Of a stretch of 47,981 nucleotides of DNA, positions 32,921-42,613 are shown piece after piece; the stretch's first letter is position 1; each line of letters opens with the position of its first letter. Position numbers and translations under genes: made by a program. Location: positions 40,501 through 88,481 of the forward strand of contig NZ_RJSF01000037.1 in assembly GCF_003725535.1 (NCBI RefSeq), read 5' to 3'. The DNA comes from Nocardioides pocheonensis (GTDB lineage Bacteria > Actinomycetota > Actinomycetes > Propionibacteriales > Nocardioidaceae). The notes beneath the pieces are model-generated. The model was given only the letters and a program-made list of their open reading frames with translations. It was not told the origin of the DNA and searched no databases.

Positions 32921-34228
32921 TTGAGCCAGAGCAAGCAGTCTGCGGGGCGCCGGCTGAGCACGATCACGATCGACCAGGCAATCGCCGGAGCGTCGAACGT
33001 GCTGATCGCGATCCTCGCCGCACGCGCCCTCGGCGTCGCGGCGTTCGGCCTTTTCGGCATCGTCTTCATCGTCTACGTCACGGCCCAGGGTGCCTCCCGC
33101 GCGTTGATCGGCGAGCCCCTGCTGGTGCACCCCGCCGAGGCCGAGGAGCGACCCGGTGACGCGATCGGCACCGGGGCCGTGCTGGGTGTCTCGCTCGGTG
33201 GCGTGGTCGCCCTCGCCGGAGCGGTCGCGCACGTGTGGGACGGGCGGCTCGGCAACGCGCTGCTGGTGCTGGCCGTCTGCCTGCCCTTCCTGGTGCTGCA
33301 GGACCTCGGTCGCTACCTCGGCTTCGCGACCCACCGGCCGTCGTACTCCCTCGTGCTCGACCTGGTCTGGCTCGTGCTCGTGGTCGTCGCGGTCGGGGTG
33401 CTGTCGGTGACCGACCGCTCCACGCTCACCTGGTTCATCGCCGTGTGGGGCGGGTCCGGCGCCCTGGCCGGCCTGCTGGTCCTGCCGCAGCACCGGATCA
33501 CCCGGTTGCGCTTCTCGCTGTCGTGGCTGCGCGAGACCTGGGCCTACTCCTGGCGCTACCTGGTGTCGTTCACCGCGACCCAGGGTGCGGCGCTGGTGAC
33601 CTCCATCGGCGTCGGCGCGGTCGCGGGCGCCCGTGCCCTCGGCGCCGTGCGCGGCGCGATCCTGCTGACCCGGCCGGTCGGGATGGTCCAGGCCGCGTCG
33701 ATCGCCGCGGGCACCGCCGAGATCTCGCGGCTCGAGCCGGGCAGCCCGCAGGTACGCCGGCACGTCAACCGGACCACCGCCCTCACCACGGGTCTCGCCC
33801 TGGCCAACATGGTCGTGCTGCTGTTCCTCCCCGACGTGCTCGGGCGCCTCGTCCTCGGCGCCACCTGGGAGCCCACGCAGCGACTGCTGCTGCCGGCCAC
33901 CGTGCAGATCGTGATGCTCGGCCTGATCTGCGGCACCCGCGCGGGCCTGACCGGCATGCGCGCGGTCCGCAAGACCGTGCGGATCGACGTGGCCAGCACG
34001 GTGATCATCAGCGCCTCGACCGTGACCGGCGCGGTGATCGACGGCGCGCTCGGTGCCTACTGGGCGCTGGTGGTCGGCCAGGCGGTCTGCGCGGTGATCT
34101 GGTGGAGCGTGTACCTCACCCACGACCCGCACTCGGAACCTCAGGCGCGGACGCGCGTTGTCCCCGACGGGGCCGCGGCCTCCGCCGAGCCCGCCACCGA
34201 GGGTTCCGAACCCGCCGAAAGGAACTGA
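32921..34228 (+). CDS. Polysaccharide flippase (Wzx/MATE-like)
   Basis: An integral membrane protein of about 435 residues with twelve or so hydrophobic segments, beginning TITIDQAIAGASNVLIAILA and continuing FGLFGIVFIVYVTAQGASRA, in the pattern of oligosaccharide flippases that move lipid-linked repeat units outward. TTG 32921 is chosen because CGGAG precedes it and the first membrane helix follows; a GTG at 32831 would add 30 polar residues and has no ribosome site. The tail (about 30 residues) is Ala/Glu/Pro-rich. It is followed 8 nt later by the acetyltransferase gene. Confidence 0.8.
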   Translation: MSQSKQSAGRRLSTITIDQAIAGASNVLIAILAARALGVAAFGLFGIVFIVYVTAQGASRALIGEPLLVHPAEAEERPGDAIGTGAVLGVSLGGVVALAGAVAHVWDGRLGNALLVLAVCLPFLVLQDLGRYLGFATHRPSYSLVLDLVWLVLVVVAVGVLSVTDRSTLTWFIAVWGGSGALAGLLVLPQHRITRLRFSLSWLRETWAYSWRYLVSFTATQGAALVTSIGVGAVAGARALGAVRGAILLTRPVGMVQAASIAAGTAEISRLEPGSPQVRRHVNRTTALTTGLALANMVVLLFLPDVLGRLVLGATWEPTQRLLLPATVQIVMLGLICGTRAGLTGMRAVRKTVRIDVASTVIISASTVTGAVIDGALGAYWALVVGQAVCAVIWWSVYLTHDPHSEPQARTRVVPDGAAASAEPATEGSEPAERN

Positions 34229-34236
34229 CCGCGTCG

Positions 34237-34938
34237 ATGAAGATCCTGCTCCTCCACCTCTGGCACGCGCTGCTGCGGATCCGCAACGTGGTCGTCGGCG
34301 AGAACCAGGCCACCTACAACCGGCTCAAGCGGGCCGGCCGGATCAGCGTGGGCGCCCACACCTACGGCATCCCGATCCTCAAGGACTACGTGTACGACGA
34401 GACCAAGCTGATCGTCGGCAAGTACTCCGCGCTGTCGGAGACCTCGATCGTGATGCTCGGCGGCGAGCACGCCATGGACCGCGTGACCACCTGGCCGCAC
34501 CGGATCGTGTGGCGGATGGAGGGTGCCGGGCAGGACGGCATCCCGGTGCACACCGGCGACACCGTGATCGGCAACGACGTGTGGCTGACCCAGCGCACGT
34601 TCGTGCGCAGCGGTGTCCACATCGGTGACGGCGCCGTGATCGCAGCGGGAGCCGTCGTGACGAAGGACGTCCCGCCGTACGCCATCGTGGCGGGCAACCC
34701 CGCCAAGGTGATCCGCTTCCGGCACACCGAGGAGCAGCGCGCCGCGCTGCTCGAGATCAAGTGGTGGGACTGGTCCGACGAGCAGGTGCGTGCGGCCGTG
34801 CCGTTGCTGGCCGGCTCGGACATCGACGCGTTCATCGCCTACGCACGCGAGAAGCAGGCGGCCGGCGAGGTGCCGGTGTTCAGCACCGAGCCCACCGGGC
34901 CCGGGTACGCCGAGCGTCAGGCGGACTTGCGCCAGTAG
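34237..34938 (+). CDS. CatB-like hexapeptide O-acetyltransferase
   Basis: A 233-residue left-handed beta-helix acetyltransferase of the CatB/Vat type. Key features are LIVGKYSALSETSIVMLGGE and HAMDRVTTWPHR in the first half, TVIGNDVWLTQRTFVRSGVH, and AIVAGNPAKVIRFR closing the helix; the HAMD His aligns with the catalytic base region. ATG 34237 follows AAAGGA of the flippase end. Likely it O-acetylates a sugar of the island's product. Its end overlaps the convergent TylF-like gene by 22 bp. Confidence 0.88.
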   Translation: MKILLLHLWHALLRIRNVVVGENQATYNRLKRAGRISVGAHTYGIPILKDYVYDETKLIVGKYSALSETSIVMLGGEHAMDRVTTWPHRIVWRMEGAGQDGIPVHTGDTVIGNDVWLTQRTFVRSGVHIGDGAVIAAGAVVTKDVPPYAIVAGNPAKVIRFRHTEEQRAALLEIKWWDWSDEQVRAAVPLLAGSDIDAFIAYAREKQAAGEVPVFSTEPTGPGYAERQADLRQ

Positions 34939-35777
34939 GCACCGAACGGGTCGATCTGCACGATCTCGTCGGTGATCCCGTGCTGGTCGCGGTAGTCGTG
35001 CACCGCCTGGCCGGCCTGCGAGGAGTGGCTGCCGAAGTCGTCGATGATGCAGAACCCGCCGGGCGACAGCTTCGGGTACAACGCCTCGATCGCCTGGATC
35101 GTCGACTCGTACATGTCACCGTCGAGCCGCATCAGGGAGAGCCGCTCGATCGGCGCGGTCGGGAGGGTGTCCTTGAACCACCCGACGAGGAACTCGACGT
35201 TCTCGTCCAGCAGGCCGTAGCGCTCGAAGTTCCGCCGGACCTGCTCGGCTCCCACGGCGAGGCCGGTCTGGGTGTGCAGCCGGTCGCCCGCGTCCGCCGG
35301 GAACTCGGTGGCGTTCGGCTTGGGCAGCCCCTGGAAGGAGTCGGCCAGCCACACCTTGCGGGTGTGGTCGCCCCAGGCCCGGAGGTTCGCCTTCATGAAG
35401 ATGCACGCACCGCCGCGCCACACACCGGTCTCGATCAGGTCGCCGGGCACCTCGTCGGCGACGATGGCCGCGATGCACTCCTGGATGTTGGTCATCCGGC
35501 GCAGGCCGATCATCGACTCGGCGCGCGACGGCCAGTCCAGGCCGTTCTCCCGGAGCTCGGCGTCGTAGGGCTTCTTGTAGGCGATCTCGAAGTTGAACCG
35601 TGACGCCAGCTGCCCGACCGAGCTCGCCACGCGACGCTTCAGCGTGGTCGCCCCCTGGGTGCGCACGCCGCCCAGGATGGAGTCGTTGTCCTCGGCCAGA
35701 GCCCCCGTCAGGCTGCGCTTCACGAGGTCGAGGTAGAGCCCGCGGAGCTCGTCGGTGGAAACGTCGATGGTGGTCAC
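34917..35777 (-). CDS. TylF/macrocin-type O-methyltransferase
   Basis: A 286-residue SAM- and metal-dependent O-methyltransferase of the TylF group (PF05711), which methylates sugar hydroxyls. Segments DELRGLYLDLVKRSLTGAL, GDLIETGVWRGGACIFMKA, VWLADSFQGLP and LSLMRLDGDMYESTIQAIEA (metal-binding Asp residues) and FCIIDDFGS are diagnostic. GTG 35775-35777 starts VTTIDVSTDEL, the family N-terminus; the frame runs further upstream without homology. The likely substrate is a deoxy-sugar of this glycan; unproven. Confidence 0.9.
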   Translation of the reverse strand: MTTIDVSTDELRGLYLDLVKRSLTGALAEDNDSILGGVRTQGATTLKRRVASSVGQLASRFNFEIAYKKPYDAELRENGLDWPSRAESMIGLRRMTNIQECIAAIVADEVPGDLIETGVWRGGACIFMKANLRAWGDHTRKVWLADSFQGLPKPNATEFPADAGDRLHTQTGLAVGAEQVRRNFERYGLLDENVEFLVGWFKDTLPTAPIERLSLMRLDGDMYESTIQAIEALYPKLSPGGFCIIDDFGSHSSQAGQAVHDYRDQHGITDEIVQIDPFGAYWRKSA

Positions 35778-35877
35778 GCGGCCGAACGCTAGCAGCCGTC
35801 CGAGGCGGTTGCGGGCGCATCCAAATTTCGGTCCGGCCATGCTCTGGAAGCCACTCTCACCGGGGTCTACTCGTCGG

Positions 35878-35883
35878 TACCCT
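35878..35883 (+). promoter_or_regulatory. Candidate -10 for a leaderless glycosyltransferase mRNA
   Basis: TACCCT lies 6 nt before ATG 35890 and no ribosome site is seen there, the arrangement expected of a leaderless transcript. No good -35 is visible. Confidence 0.35.
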
Positions 35884-35889
35884 GTGCCA

Positions 35890-37098
35890 ATGCCCGCGAC
35901 CTCGACCCGCACGATCTACTTCACGATCCTGGCGCGCAACTACCTGGCCAAGGCCGTCGCTCTCGCGGACAGCCTGCGTCGGCACCACCCCGACGCCGAG
36001 CTCGTCGTCGTCTTCATCGACGTCCTGCGCGAGCAGGACCTGCCGTCCCTGCCCGACCTGCCGGGCGGCGTGCGCCTGGCCAGCACGGAGGTGCTGGGAC
36101 TGCCCGAGCGGCAGGTGCTCCGGCTCGCCACCATCTACAACCTCGTCGAGTTCGCCACGGCGATCAAGCCGGTGCTCTTCCGCCGCTTCCTCGAGGAGGC
36201 CGAGCAGGCGGTCTACCTCGATCCGGACACCTACGTCACCTCGCCGATGGTCGAGCTGCCGGTCGACCTCGCGGCCACCGAGGGCGGCATCCTGCTCACC
36301 CCCCACTACCTGGCGCCGGTCGACGGCGAGGGCGAGCTCGGCGAGGGCCACCTGCTGCACGTGGGCTTCTACAACCTCGGCTTCTGCGCGGTCGACCGAC
36401 GGGCGCGGGCGTTCCTCGACTGGTGGTGGGGCCACTTGGAGTGGGAGTGCCTGTGGGACCCGATGTCCGGACTGTTCGTGGACCAGAAGTGGGTGGACCT
36501 CGGGGCGGGGTACTTCGCCGCGGGCAACTGGCGGCACGCCGGCTACAACGTCAGCATCGCCAACCTGCACGAGCGGCCGGTCGCGTCGGACGACGAGGGC
36601 TACTACATCGCCTCGACCGGTGACCGGCTGCGGCTCTTCCACTTCCACGCCTTCGACACCAGCGCACCGACCGAGCTCTCCACCAGGTTCGCCTCGACCG
36701 CGCACCTGCGCACCGACAACGCGGCTCTGGACTCCCTGTGCGTCGAGTACGCCGAGGCGCTGATCAAGAACGAGCAGATGCTGCCCGAGGCGCCGCCGTA
36801 CCCCTACTTCAACGACACGCGCGGCCGCCGCATCTCGCGCCAGCTGCGCCGGGCCTACCGGCTCGAGTCGGAGGGCGGAGCCGACCTTCCCTCGCCCTTC
36901 GTCGCCGCCGAGGCGGACGCCTTCGACGCCTGGCGCCGCCATGCCCGGCGCCTGATGGCCCGCGAGCTCGTGGGCGACGCGGCGAAGAGCTTCCGGCTGG
37001 CGCTGCCCGAGGAGTACACCCGCATGAAGGGGCGCTTCCCGGCGGTCGCGAACCGCGTGCGCTCGCGGTTCGTGCGCAGCTCCGGCATCTGGAGCTGA
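35890..37098 (+). CDS. Glycosyltransferase (GT-A, GT8-like)
   Basis: A 402-residue protein. Start IYFTILARNYLAKAVALADS is like the N-terminal strand of GT8-type enzymes; the metal-binding DxD motif is AVYLDPDTYV and the product-side motif is HVGFYNLGFCAVDR. The later part has WVDLGAGYFAAGNWRHAGYN and FHFHAFDTS. The C-terminal 100 residues are helical and Arg-rich. ATG 35890 is the only start consistent with homology. Donor and acceptor are unknown. Confidence 0.8.
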   Translation: MPATSTRTIYFTILARNYLAKAVALADSLRRHHPDAELVVVFIDVLREQDLPSLPDLPGGVRLASTEVLGLPERQVLRLATIYNLVEFATAIKPVLFRRFLEEAEQAVYLDPDTYVTSPMVELPVDLAATEGGILLTPHYLAPVDGEGELGEGHLLHVGFYNLGFCAVDRRARAFLDWWWGHLEWECLWDPMSGLFVDQKWVDLGAGYFAAGNWRHAGYNVSIANLHERPVASDDEGYYIASTGDRLRLFHFHAFDTSAPTELSTRFASTAHLRTDNAALDSLCVEYAEALIKNEQMLPEAPPYPYFNDTRGRRISRQLRRAYRLESEGGADLPSPFVAAEADAFDAWRRHARRLMARELVGDAAKSFRLALPEEYTRMKGRFPAVANRVRSRFVRSSGIWS

Positions 37099-37122
37099 GC
37101 AGACCAGGGCCCGGAGCAGGGC

Positions 37123-38151
37123 CTAGAGGATGCCCTCCTCGAGCGCGTGCCGGATCCACGGCACCAGCTCGTCGATCATCTCGTCCAGGGTGACCTTGGC
37201 CTCGAAGCCGAGCAGGTCGCGGGCCTTGTCGACCGACGGGATGCGCTTCTGCACGTCGTTCTCGAACGGCTCGTCGCTGACGTAGCGCAGCGGCTCGTCG
37301 GGACCCTTGATCTTGCGCCAGATGACGTCGGCCAGCTCGAGCACGGTCGTGTGCACCGGCGTGGAGATGTTGAAGTCCTGGTTGGTCGCCGCCTCGTTCT
37401 CGAGCGTCGCGACGATGCCGGCGGCCAGGTCGGAGCCGTGGGTGTAGCAGCGGACCTGCGAGCCGTCGCCGAGGATGTGCAGCGGGTCCTGACCCTTGAG
37501 CAGCTTCTGGATCAGGTCGGGCACCACGTGGCTGAGCGCCAGCTTGACGTTGCCGGACTCCTCCTCGACGTCGCCCAGCGCGCGCTGCTCACCGACCCCG
37601 ACGGCGTTGAACGGGCGCACGATCGTGTAGGGCACCTTGTACTGCTGGTACGCCGCGCGTGCCCAGTACTCCACCGCCAGCTTCTGGAACCCGTAGCTCG
37701 ACGGCGGCGGCGGGATGGTGAGCTCGTCACCCTCCACCGAGGGCCAGCGGTCGGTCGAGCCGTAGGCCATCGAGCTGGAGACGTAGGTGACCTTCTTCAG
37801 CGGCCCGCCGCTCTGGAAGACCTTGATCGCAGCGTCGCAGGAGGCGCCCATGATCGCCTCGTTGATCGCCATCAGGTCGTAGGCGTGCTTGTTGAAGTAC
37901 GAGATGCCGCCGATCATCGCGGCCGCCGCGATGAAGTGGTCGCAGCCCTCGAGGAGCTTCTCGACCAGCAGCGGGTCGCGGGCGTCACCCTCGGTGAAGT
38001 GGTAGTTCGGGTGGTCGTCGTACGACCGCTTGATCGGGCCGTACTTGGAGTAGTTGTCGACGCCGACGACCGTCCAGCCCTGGTCCAGCAGCATCTCCAC
38101 CAGGTAGCCGCCGATGAAGCCGGCGGATCCGGTCATGAGCACCTTGGGCAT
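37123..38151 (-). CDS. NAD-dependent nucleotide-sugar epimerase/dehydratase
   Basis: A 342-residue extended SDR. The cofactor motif is TGSAGFIGGYLV, the active-site Ser is in VSSSMAYGSTD and the YxxxK motif is YGFQK; IVRPFNAVGVGEQ and HILGDGSQVRCYTHGSDLA are standard for nucleotide-sugar modifying members. AAAMIGGISYFNKHAYDL sets it apart from GalE. The exact reaction (4-epimerase, dehydratase or reductase) is not clear. It lies 36 nt downstream of the nucleotide-sugar dehydrogenase on the same strand, so it may act on that enzyme's uronic acid product. Confidence 0.85.
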   Translation of the reverse strand: MPKVLMTGSAGFIGGYLVEMLLDQGWTVVGVDNYSKYGPIKRSYDDHPNYHFTEGDARDPLLVEKLLEGCDHFIAAAAMIGGISYFNKHAYDLMAINEAIMGASCDAAIKVFQSGGPLKKVTYVSSSMAYGSTDRWPSVEGDELTIPPPPSSYGFQKLAVEYWARAAYQQYKVPYTIVRPFNAVGVGEQRALGDVEEESGNVKLALSHVVPDLIQKLLKGQDPLHILGDGSQVRCYTHGSDLAAGIVATLENEAATNQDFNISTPVHTTVLELADVIWRKIKGPDEPLRYVSDEPFENDVQKRIPSVDKARDLLGFEAKVTLDEMIDELVPWIRHALEEGIL

Positions 38152-38187
38152 GCCATTCCTCTCAGGATCGCGTGGTTGACGCGAAGG

Positions 38188-39390
38188 CTAGATGCGAACG
38201 CCCTGGCCGAAGACGTTCCAGACGTCCGCGACGGGCTGGGTGACCTCGAGATTGCGGTACTCCGGGTGCGGCGTGGCCAGGATCAGCAGGTCGGCCCGGT
38301 CGAGCACCTCCTCGAGCGGGAGCAGCTCGGCGTCGGTGGTCACGTAGGGGTCGGTGGTGAGGACCTCGTGGGCCTTGAACCGCAGGATCCGCTTGAGCTT
38401 GTAGGACAGGCTCTCCCGGGTGTCGTCCGAGCCGCCCTTGAAGGACATGCCGAGGATGCCGACGGTCATCTTCGGGAGGTCGTAGCTGCGCTCGAGCCGG
38501 CTCACGACGTGAAGCGGGAGCCCCTCGTTGACGAGCATCGCAGCGTGGCCCAGCGCGAAGTTGTTGTTGTTGAAGGCACCGAGCTGCATGGTGTCCTTGA
38601 ACAGGCAGGGACCGGCGGCGAAGCCGGGGCCGGGCATGTCCTTGGCGCGGTCGTAGTCCTGGGTGATCGCGTTGCGGATCTCCTCGAAGTCGAGGCCGCG
38701 GTCGTTGGCGATCATGTAGAACTGGTTGACCGTCGCGAACTTCACGTAGCGCCAGACGTTCGTGAACAGCTTGGCGAGCTCGGCCTCCTCGGGGCCGGTG
38801 TGCACGAGCTTGTCGGCGAGGGTGCCGAAGAGCTCTGCGGCGCGGACGCGTGCGGACTCGCTGCTGGCGCCGATGATCTGCGGCAGCGAGTAGAGCTCCT
38901 CCATGGCGTGGCCCTCGAGGATGCGCTCGGGGCAGAACGCGACGTCCACGTTCACGCCGGCGTCGGCGAACAGCCGCTCGACCATGTGGGTGACGCCGGG
39001 GTAGACCGTGCTGCGCAGCGCGACCAGCTGGCCGTCGCGGAAGTACTGGAAGCAGCCGGCGAGGGCGCGCGGCAGGGAGTTCGGGTCGGGGTTGAGGTGC
39101 TCGTCGACCGGCGTACCGATCACCACGACGACATTGGCGGCGCTGCCGACCGCAGCGGGGTCGGTGGTGGCGACGAGACGACCCGAGTCGACGGCGTCGC
39201 GCAGGACCTCCTCGGCGCCGGGCTCGGCGAAGGGCATCGTGCCGTCGTTGACGATCTTCACGGTGGCTTCGTTCAGGTCGTACGCCGCCACCTTGAGCCC
39301 CGCGCCCGCGAAAGCGATGGCCAGGGGGAGGCCGACGCGGCCGCAGCCGCCCACGACGACGACATCGCGCTCGAACCCAGTCTCAGTCAT
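38188..39390 (-). CDS. UDP-sugar dehydrogenase (WecC-like)
   Basis: A 400-residue NAD-dependent nucleotide-sugar 6-dehydrogenase, which oxidises a UDP-hexose to a UDP-uronate. The N-terminal Rossmann motif is VVVGGCGRVGLPLA, the linker helix is EAELAKLFTNVWRYVKFA, the catalytic Cys is in GPCLFKDT and the C-terminal domain has LGMSFKGGSDDTRES. Length and GMSFKGGSDDTR fit UDP-N-acetylmannosamine or UDP-glucose dehydrogenases. The first Gly-rich loop reads GGCGRVG instead of GxGYVG. The product would give the glycan an acidic sugar. Confidence 0.88.
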   Translation of the reverse strand: MTETGFERDVVVVGGCGRVGLPLAIAFAGAGLKVAAYDLNEATVKIVNDGTMPFAEPGAEEVLRDAVDSGRLVATTDPAAVGSAANVVVVIGTPVDEHLNPDPNSLPRALAGCFQYFRDGQLVALRSTVYPGVTHMVERLFADAGVNVDVAFCPERILEGHAMEELYSLPQIIGASSESARVRAAELFGTLADKLVHTGPEEAELAKLFTNVWRYVKFATVNQFYMIANDRGLDFEEIRNAITQDYDRAKDMPGPGFAAGPCLFKDTMQLGAFNNNNFALGHAAMLVNEGLPLHVVSRLERSYDLPKMTVGILGMSFKGGSDDTRESLSYKLKRILRFKAHEVLTTDPYVTTDAELLPLEEVLDRADLLILATPHPEYRNLEVTQPVADVWNVFGQGVRI

Positions 39391-39482
39391 GGCGCATACC
39401 GTAGACCGTCGGTCGAACCATCGCTGTAGGGTTCACGCAATTTGGATGGGCCCGGCGGGCCCGCGCCTGGAGGAGTGAGCCT

Positions 39483-40559
39483 GTGCACGTTGTGTTCGAT
39501 GCGTTCGCGGTGAAGCCAGGCAGCGCGGCCATCACTCTCGAGAACCTCATGCGGGGCTGGACGGAGCTCGAGCCGACGGACCGGCTCACCGTGCTGTGCG
39601 TGGACGAGCCGCCGTTCCAGCTGCCCGAAGGTGCGGACTTCCACGCCGTGACCTCACCCCGGGGAGGCAAGGCCGGTGACCTCTGGTTGCGCACCGTCGG
39701 CGTACGCCGGGAGGCACGCCGCCTCGGTGCCGAGGGACTCGTGTCCGGTGTGCCCGCGAGCGCGTTGATGGGCGCGCCGTGCCCGCGCGGGACGATCCTC
39801 TACGACCTGCGCCACGAGCTCAGGCCGCATCAGTTCTCGCGCTCGCGCCGGATCGCGCGGCGCTCGTCGTACGGCTGGACCTTCCGGACCACCGGCGGGA
39901 TCTACTGCATCTCCCACCGCACGCGCGACGACCTGCTCCGCACGCGACCGCGGCTGGAGTCGAAGGCGGTCCTCGCACGCTACGGCGCCGACCACGTGGA
40001 CCGGTGGCCGGCAGCCGAGAGCGCGCCGGCGCCGTACGCGCTCGCGTTCGGGCAGTTCGCCAACAAGAACGTCAATGCGGTGCTCGACGCGTGGGCCGTG
40101 TTCTGCCGTGAGGACGAGACGCTCACCCTGCGGCTGGTCGGGATGGGCCGGGCAGACCGTGCCGCGGCGACCGATCGGGTTGCGCGGCTGGGCATCGGGG
40201 AGCGGGTCGAGCTGATGCCGTGGCTCGACGACGACCAGTTCGTGCAGTGCTTCGCGGGAGCCTCGCTCGTGGTGTTCCCCTCCGACTTCGAGGGCTTCGG
40301 GCTGCCCGCGGTGGAGGCCCTGCGCCTGCGCATCCCGCTCGTGGTCTCCGACGACGTCGCCCTGGCCGAGGTCACCGGGGGCCACGCCGTCGTCGTCGAG
40401 GACGTCGAGCCCGACACGGTGGCGAAGGCGATGCGGGTCGCCCTGGAGCAGACCGACGCCGAGCTCGATGCGGGCCGGGAGTACACCGAGCAGTTCAAGT
40501 GGCGTCACATGGCGGCCGCGATCCGCGCGGACCTCGCCGCTCAGGCCGGGTCGAGGTAG
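39483..40559 (+). CDS. GT4 family glycosyltransferase
   Basis: A 358-residue GT-B retaining glycosyltransferase. The C-terminal nucleotide-sugar site has YALAFGQFANKNVNAVLDAW, LRLVGMG and the E-x7-E motif in DFEGFGLPAVEAL. The N-terminal domain (MHVVFDAFAVKPGSAAITLE) is typical of GT4. GTG 39483 follows GGAGGAG. Its 3' end overlaps the convergent Rmd-like gene by 19 bp. Confidence 0.88.
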   Translation: MHVVFDAFAVKPGSAAITLENLMRGWTELEPTDRLTVLCVDEPPFQLPEGADFHAVTSPRGGKAGDLWLRTVGVRREARRLGAEGLVSGVPASALMGAPCPRGTILYDLRHELRPHQFSRSRRIARRSSYGWTFRTTGGIYCISHRTRDDLLRTRPRLESKAVLARYGADHVDRWPAAESAPAPYALAFGQFANKNVNAVLDAWAVFCREDETLTLRLVGMGRADRAAATDRVARLGIGERVELMPWLDDDQFVQCFAGASLVVFPSDFEGFGLPAVEALRLRIPLVVSDDVALAEVTGGHAVVVEDVEPDTVAKAMRVALEQTDAELDAGREYTEQFKWRHMAAAIRADLAAQAGSR

Positions 40560-41527
40560 TTCGCCGACTCGGCGACGCCGGTGCGCAGCCGGGCGAGCTC
40601 GGTGCGCACCATCTGCTCGACCTCCTGACGGATCGTCCTCGTCGGTGACCAGCCCAGCACGTCGGCCGCCTGCCGCGGATCGCCGCGGACGTTGTCGAAG
40701 TCGTGCGGCCTGCCCGCGTCGCCTGATGCGGTGACCGCGGCGTCAGGGGCGCCGGCGGCGTCCAGTGCCCACCGGCCGAGCTCCTCCAGGGTGTGCAGCG
40801 CTCCGGTTGCGATCACGAAGTCGCCGGCCGGCGACTCTGCGGCTGCGGCGAACGCCCTGACGAAGTCGGGCGCCGAACCCCAGTCGCGCCGGGTCGCCGG
40901 GTTGTGCAGCGCCACGCAGTCGCGCCGGCCGAGGCCGACCTCGGCCGCCTGCCGCGCGAGCGACGGGATCGCGAACCGCACCGGGTGCAGCGCGCTCGTG
41001 TGCCCGAACAGCACCAGGTTGGTCGCGTGCAGCCCCTCGGCCCGGGCCGCCCGGACCGCGTCGTGGGCTCGGGCCTTGGCCTCGCCGTAGGGGCTCACGG
41101 GCTGGATCGTCGTGCGCTCGTCCACGAGCCGCGCCGGATCCGCCGGGCCGAAGATCTCCGAGCTGGAGGCGTGCACGAACACGGGTGCGCGGTCGCCGTG
41201 ATCGCGCAGCACGTCGAGCATCCGGACGACGGCGTCACCGTCGACGTCGGCGACCTCCTCTGCCGCCTGCCAGCTGGCCCCCACCGACGTCATCGCGGCG
41301 AGGTTGTGCACGACGTCCGGGCTCACCTCGTCGAGGATCTTCGCGAACGAGTCCTGGTCGCGCACGTCGAGCGCGGCCAGCTCCACGCCCTGCAGGTAGC
41401 AGCCCCGGTCACCGCCGGAGCCGTCCCGGCTGGTGCCGACGACCCGGTCGCCCTGCCTGACCAGCAGCCGGCTGAGCCAGACGCCGTCCTGTCCCGTCAC
41501 GCCGGTGACGAGGTGGGTGCGCCTCAC
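40541..41527 (-). CDS. GDP-4-keto-6-deoxy-mannose reductase-like SDR
   Basis: A 328-residue extended SDR next to gmd. Cofactor motif [15 protein letters not shown] is close to Gmd itself; the Ser site is [12 protein letters not shown] and the YxxxK is [24 protein letters not shown] echoes the Gmd family. With gmd upstream it probably reduces GDP-4-keto-6-deoxy-mannose to GDP-rhamnose (Rmd role), or makes a related 6-deoxy sugar; a second dehydratase is possible. GTG 41525-41527 overlaps the gmd stop by 4 nt (GTGA), showing coupling. Confidence 0.78.
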   Translation of the reverse strand: MRRTHLVTGVTGQDGVWLSRLLVRQGDRVVGTSRDGSGGDRGCYLQGVELAALDVRDQDSFAKILDEVSPDVVHNLAAMTSVGASWQAAEEVADVDGDAVVRMLDVLRDHGDRAPVFVHASSSEIFGPADPARLVDERTTIQPVSPYGEAKARAHDAVRAARAEGLHATNLVLFGHTSALHPVRFAIPSLARQAAEVGLGRRDCVALHNPATRRDWGSAPDFVRAFAAAAESPAGDFVIATGALHTLEELGRWALDAAGAPDAAVTASGDAGRPHDFDNVRGDPRQAADVLGWSPTRTIRQEVEQMVRTELARLRTGVAESANYLDPA

Positions 41528-42498
41528 GAGTCGAGCAGACGGCGCATCTGCTCGATGTCCGCGTCGACCATGATCCGGGCGAGCTCCCCGGCCTTCGTGC
41601 GCGCCTCCCAGCCCAGCAGCTCCCGCGCCTTGCTCGCGTCGCCGATGAGTGCGTCGACCTCGGTGGGTCGCTCGTACTGCTTGTCGTAGCGCACGTGGTC
41701 CTCCCAGTGCAGACCGGCGTGGGCGAACGCCGCCTCGCAGAACTCGCGCACCGTGTGCCCCTCACCCGTGGCGAGCACGCAGTCGGTGGGCTCGTCCTGC
41801 TGGAGCATCCGCCACATGCCCTCGACGTACTCGGGGGCGTAGCCCCAGTCGCGCACGGCGTCGAGGTTGCCGAGGTCGAGGTGGTCGGTCACGCCGTGCT
41901 TGATCGCGGCCACGCCGAGGGTGATCTTGCGGGTCACGAAGCTCTCGCCGCGACGGGGTGACTCGTGGTTGAACAGGATGCCGGACACGGCGTACAGGTC
42001 GTAGGCCTCGCGGTAGTTCACCGTCACCCAGTGCGAGTAGAGCTTCGCGGCGGCGTACGGGGAGCGCGGGTAGAAGACCGTCGACTCGTCCTGGGGCGGC
42101 GGAGTCCGGCCGTACATCTCCGAGGTGGAGGCCTGGTAGAAGCGGCAGTCGATCCCGGCAGCGCGGATCGCCTCGAGCAGGCGGAGCGTGCCGCTCGCGT
42201 CGGTGGACGCGGTGTACTCCGGCATCTCGAAGGACACCTTCACGTGGCTCTGCGCACCGAGGTTGTAGACCTCGTGCGGCTCGATCGCGTAGATGAGGTT
42301 GACCAGGCTGACGCCGTCGGTCAGGTCGCCGTAGTGCAGCTTCAGCTGCGGGTTCTGGTGCAGGTGGTCGATCCGGCCGCGGTTCAGGGTCGACGCGCGA
42401 CGCACCAGGCCGTGGACCTCGTACCCCTTCTCCAGGAGGAGCTCGGCCAGGTAGGAGCCGTCCTGGCCGGTGATCCCGGTGATCAGAGCCCGCTTCAT
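41524..42498 (-). CDS. gmd: GDP-mannose 4,6-dehydratase
   Basis: A 324-residue Gmd converting GDP-mannose to GDP-4-keto-6-deoxy-mannose. Motifs are [47 protein letters not shown], the active-site ASTSEMYG, and YxxxK as [23 protein letters not shown] is diagnostic for Gmd. ATG 42496-42498 is fixed by homology. It is first in a two-gene operon with the reductase-like gene and divergent from the GDP-mannose-epimerase-like gene. Confidence 0.96.
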   Translation of the reverse strand: MKRALITGITGQDGSYLAELLLEKGYEVHGLVRRASTLNRGRIDHLHQNPQLKLHYGDLTDGVSLVNLIYAIEPHEVYNLGAQSHVKVSFEMPEYTASTDASGTLRLLEAIRAAGIDCRFYQASTSEMYGRTPPPQDESTVFYPRSPYAAAKLYSHWVTVNYREAYDLYAVSGILFNHESPRRGESFVTRKITLGVAAIKHGVTDHLDLGNLDAVRDWGYAPEYVEGMWRMLQQDEPTDCVLATGEGHTVREFCEAAFAHAGLHWEDHVRYDKQYERPTEVDALIGDASKARELLGWEARTKAGELARIMVDADIEQMRRLLDS

Positions 42499-42613
42499 GA
42501 CGCGGACTCTAGGCCACCGGTGACCAGCGTGACTCCTGAGCCGTCCGTTCGTTCATCTGAGCGGGGAGTCGCGAAGGGCGGCGCCTCGCATCTTCCTGGG
42601 GAAAGGCTCGGAC

